A DNA stretch of 64,000 nt, from assembly GCA_030429545.1 (NCBI GenBank), contig JAUIFF010000008.1:62001-126000 (forward strand), written 5' to 3'. Origin of the DNA: Polyangia bacterium (GTDB lineage Bacteria; Myxococcota_A; Polyangia; Nannocystales; Nannocystaceae). The position numbers and the translations under genes are program-made. Shown in pieces: positions 8,253 through 16,157 of the stretch (the stretch's first letter is position 1; every line of letters begins with the position of its first letter). The notes beneath the pieces are model-generated. The model was not told the DNA's origin, ran no database searches, and saw only the letters and a program-made list of their open reading frames with translations.

Positions 8253-9725
8253 ATGCGCAGCGCTCGTCTTCTCACCCTCCTCAGTCTCACCCTTATTGGC
8301 GCCCCCGGGTGCGGGAAAAAACAAACCGCAACGCCTGGTGGCGATGGGGCGGCGCCGACCGAAAATACGGAAAAAGAAGTTAAAGAAGCCAAGAGCCAGG
8401 CGCTGGTCGACCTCGCCAACGAAAAGCTCAAGGCGGGTAAGTATCAAGCCGCCCGCGAGATGGCCGAGGATGCGCTTAAGACCGACGACAACAATGCCGA
8501 TGCCCACGCGGTGTTAGGTGCGGCCGCCTTCCGTGCAGGCGATATCGAAGCTTCGACCGCCGGCTATAAAGAGGCGCTCGAGATCCAACCCAACAACTTC
8601 GGTGCGCTGCTGGGTTTGGCGCGTAACCTCCAAGCCGTCGGCGATCATCAAGGTGCGATCGAGCTGTGCGACCGGGCCCTGGCCGAGAACGCCAAGCAGA
8701 TCGACCCGATGATGTACAAGATGTGGAGCTTCTACGCCCAAGGAGACATGGACTCCGCGGTCAAGGAGTTCGACAACCTGTTCAAGTTCATCGACGGCAA
8801 AGATCCGCTGCTGCCGATTTTGCAGGCCCAAGCCGCCTATGCGCGGGCACTCGAGGGCAAGGGCCCGCTGATCGAGTTCGCCGGCGAAAAAGGCTCGTCC
8901 GATGCCCAACTCGATACCAACGGCGGGTTCAAACACGTCGGCGGTGTGGTCGCTGGCGAGTTCACCCGAATCGTATTTTTTGAGGTCCGCGAGGAGGCCC
9001 GGGTCCACACCGAGATGGCCCAAAAGCTAGGTCTCAAACCGATCGGCAAGGTCAAGCCCGCAGGCTCCGACGCCGAAGTCGATATCGTCCTGATCCCCGA
9101 GGTGAAGCTGGGCGATCTGACCGTCAAAAATGTGCCGGCACTGGTCGAAGACCTGTCGCCCTACGGGTCGATCGGCGAAACCCCAGGGCTGCTGTTCGGC
9201 CGCCAGGTGATGCAGAAGTTCGGCGCCATCACCTTCGACTACCCACAGGGTAGCTCCGAGTTCTTAGCCGCCGCCCCAGCCGGCCCACCCGAAGGAGCAG
9301 TCGAGGCCCCGCTGTACCTGATCGACATGCGGATCTTAACGGTCCCCGTCACCCGCCTCACCCTCGATGGCTCCGACTACAGCTTCTTCGCGTGGTTCGG
9401 CGGCGTGTTCTACAAGTCGGCAATCTCGGTGACCAAGCGAGCCTTCATCAAAAGCGGCCACCGCCCAAGCGAACTCGACCCCCTCGACGATGCCGACCAG
9501 GGCCTGAAGATGTTCTACGTCAAAGACCTCAAAGTCGGCGACTTCGAAACCCGAGGAATCGGCGGGCTGGTGATGGCCGGCAATCCACCAAACGCCGAGT
9601 TGGGCCAGTTGGTTGCAAATACAGGTTTTGAGATCGGCGGGTATGTGAACCCGACTGTGTTGAAGAACTTGAAGGTGACCTATGCCATTTCGTCGGGGAA
9701 GCTGTACCTGCAGGGCCGCCAATAA
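8253..9725 (+). CDS. TPR lipoprotein with degenerate aspartic-protease-like domains
   Basis: 490 aa. The start at 8253 opens a lipoprotein signal peptide ending in GAPGC and has a GGAG ribosome site; the longer frame lacks a signal. Residues ~40-180 form TPR-like helical repeats (for example AHAVLGAAAFRAGDIEAST). The rest resembles two retropepsin-like (clan AA) barrels: segments such as GLLFGRQVMQKFGAITFDY match the second half of that fold. Where the catalytic Asp-Thr/Ser-Gly should stand, the first copy reads FFEVREEARV and the second FFAWFGGVFY, so no catalytic Asp is apparent. It is therefore probably a non-enzymatic envelope lipoprotein. Fold assignment is inference from motif layout. 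Confidence 0.88.
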   Translation: MRSARLLTLLSLTLIGAPGCGKKQTATPGGDGAAPTENTEKEVKEAKSQALVDLANEKLKAGKYQAAREMAEDALKTDDNNADAHAVLGAAAFRAGDIEASTAGYKEALEIQPNNFGALLGLARNLQAVGDHQGAIELCDRALAENAKQIDPMMYKMWSFYAQGDMDSAVKEFDNLFKFIDGKDPLLPILQAQAAYARALEGKGPLIEFAGEKGSSDAQLDTNGGFKHVGGVVAGEFTRIVFFEVREEARVHTEMAQKLGLKPIGKVKPAGSDAEVDIVLIPEVKLGDLTVKNVPALVEDLSPYGSIGETPGLLFGRQVMQKFGAITFDYPQGSSEFLAAAPAGPPEGAVEAPLYLIDMRILTVPVTRLTLDGSDYSFFAWFGGVFYKSAISVTKRAFIKSGHRPSELDPLDDADQGLKMFYVKDLKVGDFETRGIGGLVMAGNPPNAELGQLVANTGFEIGGYVNPTVLKNLKVTYAISSGKLYLQGRQ

Positions 9726-9750
9726 TTAGCCTTCGTTGGGTGCGCGGGCC

Positions 9751-9831
9751 TTTTTGGGCGTGAACCGGTTCTAAGACGCTTGCAGTAGTTACTACAGCGT
9801 CGCGTCTCAGAACTCGGTTCACGCCCAAAAA
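9751..9831. terminator. Long inverted repeat downstream of lipoprotein gene
   Basis: Two arms of about 30 bp starting TTTTTGGGCGTGAACCG pair with one indel and one mismatch around a ~20-nt loop. It begins 25 bp after the stop codon at 9725. A terminator role is likely, but the arms are longer than usual and part of the right arm (CCCAAAAATTCACCGCGAACC) recurs at 9889, linking it to the repeat array that follows. Confidence 0.55.
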
Positions 9832-9839
9832 TTCACCGC

Positions 9840-10925
9840 GAACCTTTGGGGGTGGTGTAGTGGAGATTTTGGGTAAGGGTGCCCAAAAATTCACCGCGAA
9901 CCCACTACAGCGCCGCGAACCTTTGGGCTGGTCCTGCCTCCGCTCCCCGAAACAAGCCAAAGCTCGCGCCTCGTTGAACGGGTGACGCGGGGGGTCCCGC
10001 ACTTCGACCGGAGGCCGCACCGAGAGTCTGTCTCGCAGAGTCGTAGACCTCCCGCAGGCTCTTCCACACCTTCAAGCGTCACAACAGCCGTGCTCCCGGA
10101 GGCTCGAAGTGGTGACCGGACAAGCCGGCCCTCGCGGCAGGACCCGTGAACTTTGCCGAAGCCTGCCTGCTCCGCCCTGCTATTCGGCAACGCCCGTCCG
10201 CAGCTGGCTCATAGGGTCCGCGGTAGGACCCGCGGAGTTTTGGAGTGGCGTAGTGGAGATTTTGGGGAAGGGTGCAGGGGTCTTTTGGGAACCTGCCCCC
10301 GCTCCCGAAACAAGCCAAAGCTCGCCCCTTGTTGAACGGGTGACGCGGGGGGTCCCGTACTTCGACCGGAGGCCGCACCGAGAGTGAGCTTCGAACCGTC
10401 GTCGACCTCCCGCAGGTTCTTCCACACCTTCAAGCGTCACAACTGCCGTGCTCCCGGAGGCTCGAAGTGGGGTCCGCGGCAGGACCCGTGAACTTTGCCG
10501 AAGTCTGCCCGCTCGCCTTCCTATTCGCCAACGCCCGTCGGCAGCTGGCTCGGGTCCGCGGTAGGATCCGCGAGCTTTTGGAGTGGTGGACGGTGTTGGT
10601 CGCTGTAGCAGTGCACTATTCGGCAACGCCCGTCTCGAGAGCTGCCCGCTCCCCGAAACAAGCCAAAGCTCGCGCCTCGTTGAACGGGTGACGCGGGGGG
10701 GTCCCGCACTTCGACCGGAGGCCGCACCGAGAGCCTGTCTCGCAGAGTCGTAGACCTCCCGCAGGCTCTTCCACACCTTCAAGCGTCACAACAGCCGTGC
10801 TCCCGGAGGCTCGAAGTGGTGACCGGACAAGCCGGCCCTCGCGGCAGGACCCGTGAACTTTGCCGAAGTCTGCCCGCTCGCCTTCGTATTCGGCAACGCC
10901 CGTCTCGAGAGCCCGCGCCACGTTC
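9840..10925. repeat. Non-coding array of ~350-bp imperfect repeats
   Basis: Three long copies start at GCTCCCCGAAACAAGCC or its variant at 9942, 10301 and 10648 (spacing 359 and 347 bp). Each contains TTGAACGGGTGACGCGGGG, CACACCTTCAAGCGTCACAA and GAACTTTGCCGAAG in the same order, with mismatches and small deletions. Shorter modules recur between them: TTCGGCAACGCCCGTC at about 10182, 10620 and 10890, and a related GTAGTGGAGATTTTGG at 9860 and 10248. Open frames cross the array in several phases on both strands and none is conserved between copies, so I treat it as non-coding. Function unknown. Confidence 0.85.
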
Positions 10926-11005
10926 ACGCGTCACCAACAGCCGTGCTCAGGACCCGTGACGATCTGTAGGATCGGCCTGAAGTTCGCGTCTCATCGCCGG
11001 CCCGG

Positions 11006-11011
11006 TACACT
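11006..11011 (+). promoter_or_regulatory. -10 element, leaderless start of PLD-like gene
   Basis: TACACT ends 7 nt before the GTG at 11019, which decides that start. Confidence 0.5.
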
Positions 11012-11018
11012 CTTCTCG

Positions 11019-11594
11019 GTGTTCGACTTCTCCCTCCCGCCACGCCCTGTGCGTATGCAACTAGTTTCGGGGCGCGGGCATTACCAATCCGTGATCTCAC
11101 GGGTACAGCAGGCCAAGACTTCGGTGTGGGTGGCGACCGCCAATCTCAAGGAACTGATGGTGGAGGGGCGGCGTCGGAGTGCTCGTAGCCGGACTCGCTA
11201 CCAGTCGATTCTCGAGGTGTTTGCCGAGCTGGCCGAGCGGGGGGTGGAGCTTCGGATCCTGCATGCGACCCGGCCTTCGGGGCCGTTTCGCGAGCGCTTT
11301 GATAGCCTCCCGGTGTTGGTCGAGGGGGGCTTGCAGTTGCGTGAGTGCCCGCGGGTGCACCTCAAAGCGGTGATTGTCGATGGGGCGATGCTCTACCTCG
11401 GCAGTGCCAACTGGACGGGGGCTGGCCTCGGGGCAAAGGGGGAGGGGCGGCGCAACTTTGAGGTTGGGATCGTGACTGGCGATGAGGATCTGCTCGACCA
11501 AATTCAGGCGCTGTACGATGCGATCTGGCGGGGGGAGCCGTGTGCGGGCTGCCGTTTGCGTGATGTTTGTCCGGCGCCACTCGACCTGGGTTGA
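11019..11594 (+). CDS. Phospholipase D-like (HKD) domain protein
   Basis: 191 aa. One HKD motif is clear: HLKAVIVDGAMLYLGSANW, with His114, Lys116 and Asp121. Only one HKD is present in this short chain, so activity would need a dimer, as in Nuc-type endonucleases. The C-terminus has three Cys (CAGCRLRDVC), possibly a small metal site. The GTG at 11019 is preferred because a TACACT -10 sits 7 nt upstream; an ATG at 11055 is the alternative. The phosphodiester substrate (DNA, RNA or lipid) is not determinable. Stand-alone; an SDR follows after about 115 bp. Confidence 0.85.
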   Translation: MFDFSLPPRPVRMQLVSGRGHYQSVISRVQQAKTSVWVATANLKELMVEGRRRSARSRTRYQSILEVFAELAERGVELRILHATRPSGPFRERFDSLPVLVEGGLQLRECPRVHLKAVIVDGAMLYLGSANWTGAGLGAKGEGRRNFEVGIVTGDEDLLDQIQALYDAIWRGEPCAGCRLRDVCPAPLDLG

Positions 11595-11694
11595 CGGTGG
11601 CAAGCACGGAAAGCTCGACCGCTGCGGAGTTTTCACCCGGTGGAGCATTTCGCCGCGGGCTGACTCGGACGGACTCGCCAGCCGGTGAATGCTC

Positions 11695-11700
11695 TAAACT
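11695..11700 (+). promoter_or_regulatory. -10 element, leaderless start of SDR-like gene
   Basis: TAAACT ends 8 nt before the ATG at 11709, with no ribosome site between. Confidence 0.5.
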
Positions 11701-11708
11701 TTGGGGCA

Positions 11709-12404
11709 ATGGCTTCAACGATCGTCGTGTGTGGCTACGGGCCGGGGATCTCGGCTGCAGTGGCAAACAAGTTTGGTTCCCACGGGTTTCAGGTGGCACT
11801 GGTGGCCCGCAGCCGCGACAAGCTCGAGAAAGGTGTTGAGGAATTGCGGGCGCGTGGGGTCCATGCGCAGGCGTTCCCCTGTGACCTCGGTGACCTCGAT
11901 GCTGTCAAACAGTTGTTTATACAAATTTCTGCAGAGCTTGGCCCGGTCACGGTGTTGCACTGGAATGCCTACGCCGGGCTCGCCGGTGACCTGACAACCT
12001 GCGATCCGGCCGAGTTGCGGACGGTGTTTGATGTCGGGGTGACGGGCTCGGTGGCGGCGGTCCAGGCTGCGTTGCCCGACCTGCGCGACCAACCAAACGC
12101 GGCGATTTTGATCACCGGCGGTGGGTTTGCCTACTACGACACCCAGGTCGACTCGCGAATCGTGCGCTGGAACGCGATGGGCCTGGGGGTGGCGAAGGCC
12201 GCCCAACACAAGTTGACCCATCTGCTGCACCACAAGCTCAAAAGTCAGGGGATCTATGTCGGCTCGGTGATGGTGCTCAGCCTGGTCAAGGGCACGGCGT
12301 TTGATACCAGCGGGGGCCAGGGGCTCGAGCCGAGTGCCGTGGCCGATAGGTTTTGGCAGCTGTACGAGGCTCGCTCGCCGGTGACGGTGACGATTCCGTC
12401 GTAG
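11709..12404 (+). CDS. Atypical SDR-family protein
   Basis: 231 aa. The glycine-rich CGYGPGISAAV near the N-terminus and DLGDLDAVKQLF mark a Rossmann-fold SDR, and LHWNAYAG stands where classical SDRs have NNAG. The catalytic YxxxK is not intact: the aligned segment reads MGLGVAKAAQHKL, which keeps the Lys but has Gly in place of Tyr. Either the protein is not a standard dehydrogenase or it uses another residue. The start at 11709 is set by the glycine motif position and by the -10 hexamer just upstream. Convergent with the beta-helix lipoprotein gene, 15 bp apart. Substrate unknown. Confidence 0.87.
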   Translation: MASTIVVCGYGPGISAAVANKFGSHGFQVALVARSRDKLEKGVEELRARGVHAQAFPCDLGDLDAVKQLFIQISAELGPVTVLHWNAYAGLAGDLTTCDPAELRTVFDVGVTGSVAAVQAALPDLRDQPNAAILITGGGFAYYDTQVDSRIVRWNAMGLGVAKAAQHKLTHLLHHKLKSQGIYVGSVMVLSLVKGTAFDTSGGQGLEPSAVADRFWQLYEARSPVTVTIPS

Positions 12405-12419
12405 CAGGTCGACCTGTCT

Positions 12420-13739
12420 CTACGGACATTCAACCGCGTTGCCGCTGGTATACAGTCGCTTCCAGTCGTTGTCGAACTGGTTGGGACAGTTTGGCGGCAC
12501 GTAGTCGGGGGCCCCGACGAGGTAGGCGAAGGTCGAGAGGTCGGCGTTGTCGTAGCCGCACTTGAGGGTGTTGTCGCGAAACTCGTTCTCCCACGAGGGG
12601 CACTCTCCGCCCGGCTTGGTGCAGTTGGGGTTGAGCTCGGGGTCGCAGTACCAGTCCGAGTAAAACGCCTGGACGCCGGTGCGCTCAAACGTGTTGATTT
12701 CGATGCGGTTGTTGTCGCTGCCGTCGCGCACACGGATCGGGTCGCCGCTGATGTCGACAAATCGATTGCCGGCGATGTCATTGCCGGAGCTGTAGTGTGC
12801 GAGGTAGACACCGTGCATCAGCCCCGCCGTCTGGGCGTCGTTTTCGATGTCGATAAAGTGGTTGTTGCGAATGTCGTTGTCGCGGGAGTTGACGAGATCG
12901 AGTGCGCCGTAGCCCTTTTCGCCGTCGGCGTGGAGGCTGCCGATGTTGCGAAACATCAGGCCAAACACCCGATTGCCGCGGTTGTAGCCACTCGCTAGGT
13001 CGTTGCGATCGCCGCGAAACAGCAGGCCGTAGGCGAGGTAGTGTTGTACCTGCAAGTAGATAAATTCGAGGTTGGTCGTTGTCCCGCCGCCGACATCGAG
13101 GGTGAGCAACACCGCCTGGCCCTGGCCGTCAAACACCGGGCGCCCGGCAATGTCGTTGATGCCGTCGCCGACCTCATAATCGCTCGGCATCAGCGAGGTC
13201 CGAAAATCCTCGTGGTGGTAGGTCCAGGTCACCGACTGCCCGAGGTAGGTGCCCTGGGCGATGCGAATTTCGACATCTGCCTGGGGAGCGTGGTCAAACA
13301 AAATTTCCTGTGCACGTGCAAGAGTCACCAGCGCATCCGCGGGTGTCAGGCCGCTGTTGGCATCGTCGCCCCCGGGGTCGAGGTACAGCACAAATGGTTC
13401 GGGGTCGCCGGTGGTCGCGGATGTGTCGACATCGGTTTCAGCCGCTGTGGTGGCCTGCCCGGTTGTGGGGTCGCCGGTGGTTGGGTCGCCCGTTTCAGTG
13501 GTTTCGTCGCCCGTTGTGGTCGAAGCGGGCCCCGTCGTTGGCTCGCCAGAGGTGCTGGTTGTCGGCTGTGTGGTGGGCCCTTCGGTGGTCGTCCCGGTCG
13601 ACTGTGTTGTAAAGGTCGTCGACGATGTCGCGTCGCTCCCGGAGCTGGCGGATGCGTTCGGCTGGTCAGGTTGGCAAGCCAGCGGGGTCCAGACTGCGAG
13701 CGCAAGAGCAGCAGCGAGTAGGGGTTGGGGCTTCGACAT
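12420..13739 (-). CDS. Lipoprotein with Thr-rich linker and right-handed beta-helix
   Basis: 439 aa. Start at 13739 opens a signal peptide ending in TPLAC. About 110 residues of Thr/Gly/Pro/Ser linker follow (TTGDPTTGDPTTG units). The folded part begins with LYLDPGGDDANSGLTPADAL, typical of parallel beta-helix proteins (pectate-lyase-like), and continues with repeated NRI/NRF/NDI turns such as NDIRNNHFIDIEND and NNRIEINTFERTG. Six or more Cys are in the last 60 residues. Surface-anchored carbohydrate or adhesion role is inferred from fold only; no catalytic site is recognisable. A TAGGCT hexamer 7 nt before the ATG suggests a leaderless message. Confidence 0.9.
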   Translation of the reverse strand: MSKPQPLLAAALALAVWTPLACQPDQPNASASSGSDATSSTTFTTQSTGTTTEGPTTQPTTSTSGEPTTGPASTTTGDETTETGDPTTGDPTTGQATTAAETDVDTSATTGDPEPFVLYLDPGGDDANSGLTPADALVTLARAQEILFDHAPQADVEIRIAQGTYLGQSVTWTYHHEDFRTSLMPSDYEVGDGINDIAGRPVFDGQGQAVLLTLDVGGGTTTNLEFIYLQVQHYLAYGLLFRGDRNDLASGYNRGNRVFGLMFRNIGSLHADGEKGYGALDLVNSRDNDIRNNHFIDIENDAQTAGLMHGVYLAHYSSGNDIAGNRFVDISGDPIRVRDGSDNNRIEINTFERTGVQAFYSDWYCDPELNPNCTKPGGECPSWENEFRDNTLKCGYDNADLSTFAYLVGAPDYVPPNCPNQFDNDWKRLYTSGNAVECP

Positions 13740-13746
13740 CGGTAGC

Positions 13747-13752
13747 AGCCTA
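13747..13752 (-). promoter_or_regulatory. -10 element, leaderless start of beta-helix lipoprotein
   Basis: Minus-strand TAGGCT ends 7 nt before the ATG whose first base is 13739. Confidence 0.45.
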
Positions 13753-13783
13753 GCAAGCTTGCAAGGGCTGCGGTTGTACGTTG

Positions 13784-14314
13784 TCACCCGTTTGCAGCGG
13801 CCAACCACTGCTGTCGGGTGAGCCGATAAAACACGGAGTCGTCGATCCCCTCGCATGGGGCATGCTTCCAAAAAATCATGCCGAGTTTTTCGAGGACGCG
13901 GACGGAGGCGAGGTTATGCCGGGCTGTGCGGCCGACAATTTCATGTAGCAGCAAGTGTTCAAAGCCGTGGCGTATGCATGCGCGCCCGGCTTCGCTGGCG
14001 TAGCCCCGATTCCAAACCGCACGGTGAAAGCGATAGCCGAGGTCGACCATGCCGTCTGGGTGGCGTTTGAGGCCACACCAGCCGATGACCTCACCGGTCT
14101 CGCGCAGGACCACACTCATGCGCCCAAAGCCGTGCTCGCGGTAGGCTGCGTATTGACGGATAAATGCCTCGGCTGCAGCGATCGAGGCAAACGCGACGTC
14201 TCCGGTGTAGCGCATGACCTCGGGATCGCGGTTGAGGTGATAAAACGATGTCCCGTCTGTGACCGCAAACGGGCGCAGGAGCAGTCGTGGCGTTTGCAGA
14301 TGTTGCGGCGTCAT
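13784..14314 (-). CDS. GNAT acetyltransferase, RimJ/RimL-like
   Basis: 176 aa. The start TPRLLLRPFAVTDG, the DLGYRFHRAVWNRGYASEA segment (acetyl-CoA loop, here WNRGYASEAG) and the closing RTARHNLASVRVLEKLGM are all standard for RimJ/RimL-type GNAT enzymes that acetylate protein N-termini or small amines. Full length for the family. The specific substrate is unknown. It follows the VWA gene at 14371 on the same strand with 56 bp between. Confidence 0.93.
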   Translation of the reverse strand: MTPQHLQTPRLLLRPFAVTDGTSFYHLNRDPEVMRYTGDVAFASIAAAEAFIRQYAAYREHGFGRMSVVLRETGEVIGWCGLKRHPDGMVDLGYRFHRAVWNRGYASEAGRACIRHGFEHLLLHEIVGRTARHNLASVRVLEKLGMIFWKHAPCEGIDDSVFYRLTRQQWLAAANG

Positions 14315-14370
14315 AGCGAGGGCTCGTCCGGAAAAGGATGCAGGTACATACCTGGCGGCAGACGTTCGGC

Positions 14371-15876
14371 TTAAAACCCGTCAAGTGGGTCGGAGAACTC
14401 CATGTTGCGCTTGATCTGCGCGTTCTTCTCGCGTTTGCTCGCCTGTTTGGAGAAGCCTTGCTGGGCGCTCTCAAGCGGGGTGTCGACACCGGTAAACGGA
14501 TCGTCGATCTGCTGATGCGCGGGCAGGGTTTTTTTGCGTTTGCGCTTTTTCCAGTCGGCACGGTTGCGGGCGACGGCGGCGGCCTGGGCTTGCAGGCGCG
14601 TGCGAGCCTGTTCTTCCTCGCCGGCCTTGAGCAGCTCATTGGCCTCCTGCAATGCCTTGGAGGTTTCCATGCGGGTCAGTTGGCCAAAAATCACCGGGTC
14701 GAGCTCGTCGAGTTTGCCAGGGTCGGCCGTGCGGGCGAGGGCGAGTTTGCCTTCGCAGGTGCCCGGGGTATTGCGGGTTGCGTCCTGGTAGGTCATGCGG
14801 GCGTTGGCGATAGCCTGGGTGCCGACCTTCTGCGAGGATGTTTGTACACGCATGATTAACGTCTTGCGGTCGCCTGCGGTCAACGTGCCCACCGGAATCG
14901 TCACGCGGTTGCCCGAGCGCTGAAAATTGCGGCCAAACACTTCGGCGAGCTCGATGCCAGGGGCCAGGTCGATTTCTAAGACCGTGTTGCGGGCAATGGT
15001 GCTGACGAGCGAGCGAAACTCGGTGTCGAAGGCACGGATCAGGTCCTGGGCCTGTTCGACAAAGTGGTGGCGGCCGTTGGAGCCGCGGGCGAGGACCTGC
15101 ATGAGGCGTTCGTTGTATTCGACATCGACACCGATCGAGCTAATCGAGGTACCGCGGTTGTGGGCGTCGATCGCAAGCTCGCGCAGGCGGCCGAGGTCGG
15201 TGACCCCACGGTTGGCCTGGCCGTCGGTCAGCAACAACATGCGGTTGATCGCACCACTGCGCTGGGCGAGCATTTGCAGGCCGGTTTCGATGCCACAGCT
15301 AATACATGTATGTCCACGGGTTGGCAGGCTTTGGATCCGCGACATCACCTGCAGGCGGGTCGAGGGACTCAGGGTTGTGGCCGGCACCACAATGTCGGCT
15401 GTCTGGCTGTAGCCGATAACACTGACGGTGTCGCCGTCGCGCATGCGTTCGACCATCCCGCGGGCGGCCCTCAGCGCGTTGTCGAGTCGGGGGCCACGCA
15501 TCGAACCGGAGTGGTCGATGACGATCGCCACGTTGAGTGGTGCTGCAACCTTGCCCGTGGTGTTGTCGGCGGTGACATCAAACTGCAAGAACGTTTCGCC
15601 AACCTTGTCGGCGGCGAGGTGGGTGTGGCCGAGCCGACCCTCGAGCATGACCGCGGCACCTGAACGAAAGTGTGCCTGGGCGGGGTCAAAGGCCGGCTCG
15701 TCCGGACGTGCAACCGCCGGGTCCGAGGTCTTGTTGTCGACCGTGGCCGGCTCGCTCGGCACCGGTTTGGCGGGGTCCGTTGGTGCGGCGTTGGATGGCG
15801 CGGTCAACGACCACACCGCACCACTAGACAGGGTCATGCAAACGGCACAAAGTCCGAGCAGGGGAACGAGTTTCAC
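14371..15876 (-). CDS. Secreted VWA-domain protein
   Basis: 501 aa. The GTG at 15876 is preferred: GGAGG lies 7 nt upstream and it opens a hydrophobic signal segment (KLVPLLGLCAVCMTL). After a Pro/Ala linker, a VWA domain covers about residues 115-300 with a MIDAS DHSGS (Asp121 onward) and a CISC pair. A beta-rich region and a coiled, Lys/Arg-rich C-terminus (about residues 400-501, with KALQEANELLKAGEEEQARTR) follow. This layout resembles inter-alpha-trypsin-inhibitor-like bacterial surface proteins. Exported; ligand unknown. A 9-bp tandem repeat lies upstream of its start. Confidence 0.9.
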   Translation of the reverse strand: MKLVPLLGLCAVCMTLSSGAVWSLTAPSNAAPTDPAKPVPSEPATVDNKTSDPAVARPDEPAFDPAQAHFRSGAAVMLEGRLGHTHLAADKVGETFLQFDVTADNTTGKVAAPLNVAIVIDHSGSMRGPRLDNALRAARGMVERMRDGDTVSVIGYSQTADIVVPATTLSPSTRLQVMSRIQSLPTRGHTCISCGIETGLQMLAQRSGAINRMLLLTDGQANRGVTDLGRLRELAIDAHNRGTSISSIGVDVEYNERLMQVLARGSNGRHHFVEQAQDLIRAFDTEFRSLVSTIARNTVLEIDLAPGIELAEVFGRNFQRSGNRVTIPVGTLTAGDRKTLIMRVQTSSQKVGTQAIANARMTYQDATRNTPGTCEGKLALARTADPGKLDELDPVIFGQLTRMETSKALQEANELLKAGEEEQARTRLQAQAAAVARNRADWKKRKRKKTLPAHQQIDDPFTGVDTPLESAQQGFSKQASKREKNAQIKRNMEFSDPLDGF

Positions 15877-15931
15877 GACAGACCTCCGAACATCCAAGGC
15901 CCCCAACGCATCAACGCGGCGACCGGTCCAT

Positions 15932-16006
15932 GATACGCGAGATACGCGAGATACGCGTGATACGTGAGATACGCGTGATACGTGAGATACGCGTGATACG
16001 TGAGAG
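15932..16006. repeat. 9-bp tandem repeat upstream of VWA gene
   Basis: About eight contiguous copies of GATACGYGW, alternating GATACGCGT and GATACGTGA forms, lie 56-130 bp upstream of the GTG at 15876. The alternation puts TACGTGA and TCACGTA-like half-sites at regular one-turn spacing. Either a variable-number microsatellite or a regulator array. Confidence 0.9.
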
Positions 16007-16097
16007 CGGTGCGAGCCGGTGGCAGGTTTTGTAGGCGCGGGGAGAACGGGGGCCTGTTCGGTAACAAGCGTCTGCTCGGTCCGGGTGGCCCCCAGGC

Positions 16098-16130
16098 AAA
16101 CAAAAACAGCACGCTGCAAACGTGCTGTCT
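16098..16130 (-). terminator. Rho-independent terminator of Cys-rich lipoprotein
   Basis: On the minus strand ACAGCACG and CGTGCTGT pair around a 7-nt loop and are followed by TTTTTGTTTG. It starts about 30 bp after the stop of the gene at 16158. Confidence 0.85.
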
Positions 16131-16157
16131 GAATGGTGTGGGTGCCGACTTGTGGGC

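Noticed and set aside
10180-10782. Frames of up to 200 codons crossing the ~350-bp repeat array
   Set aside because: They occur on both strands in different phases and are not conserved between repeat copies, so they look like GC-rich non-coding artefacts.
10860-11018. N-terminal extension of the PLD-like protein
   Set aside because: These codons fall in the repeat array and the -10 TACACT at 11006 points to a start at 11019.
12411-12428. CTGTCT-CTAC-GGACAT resembling the dyad operator
   Set aside because: It overlaps the last codons of the beta-helix lipoprotein and a gene end, not a promoter; the first base differs from consensus.
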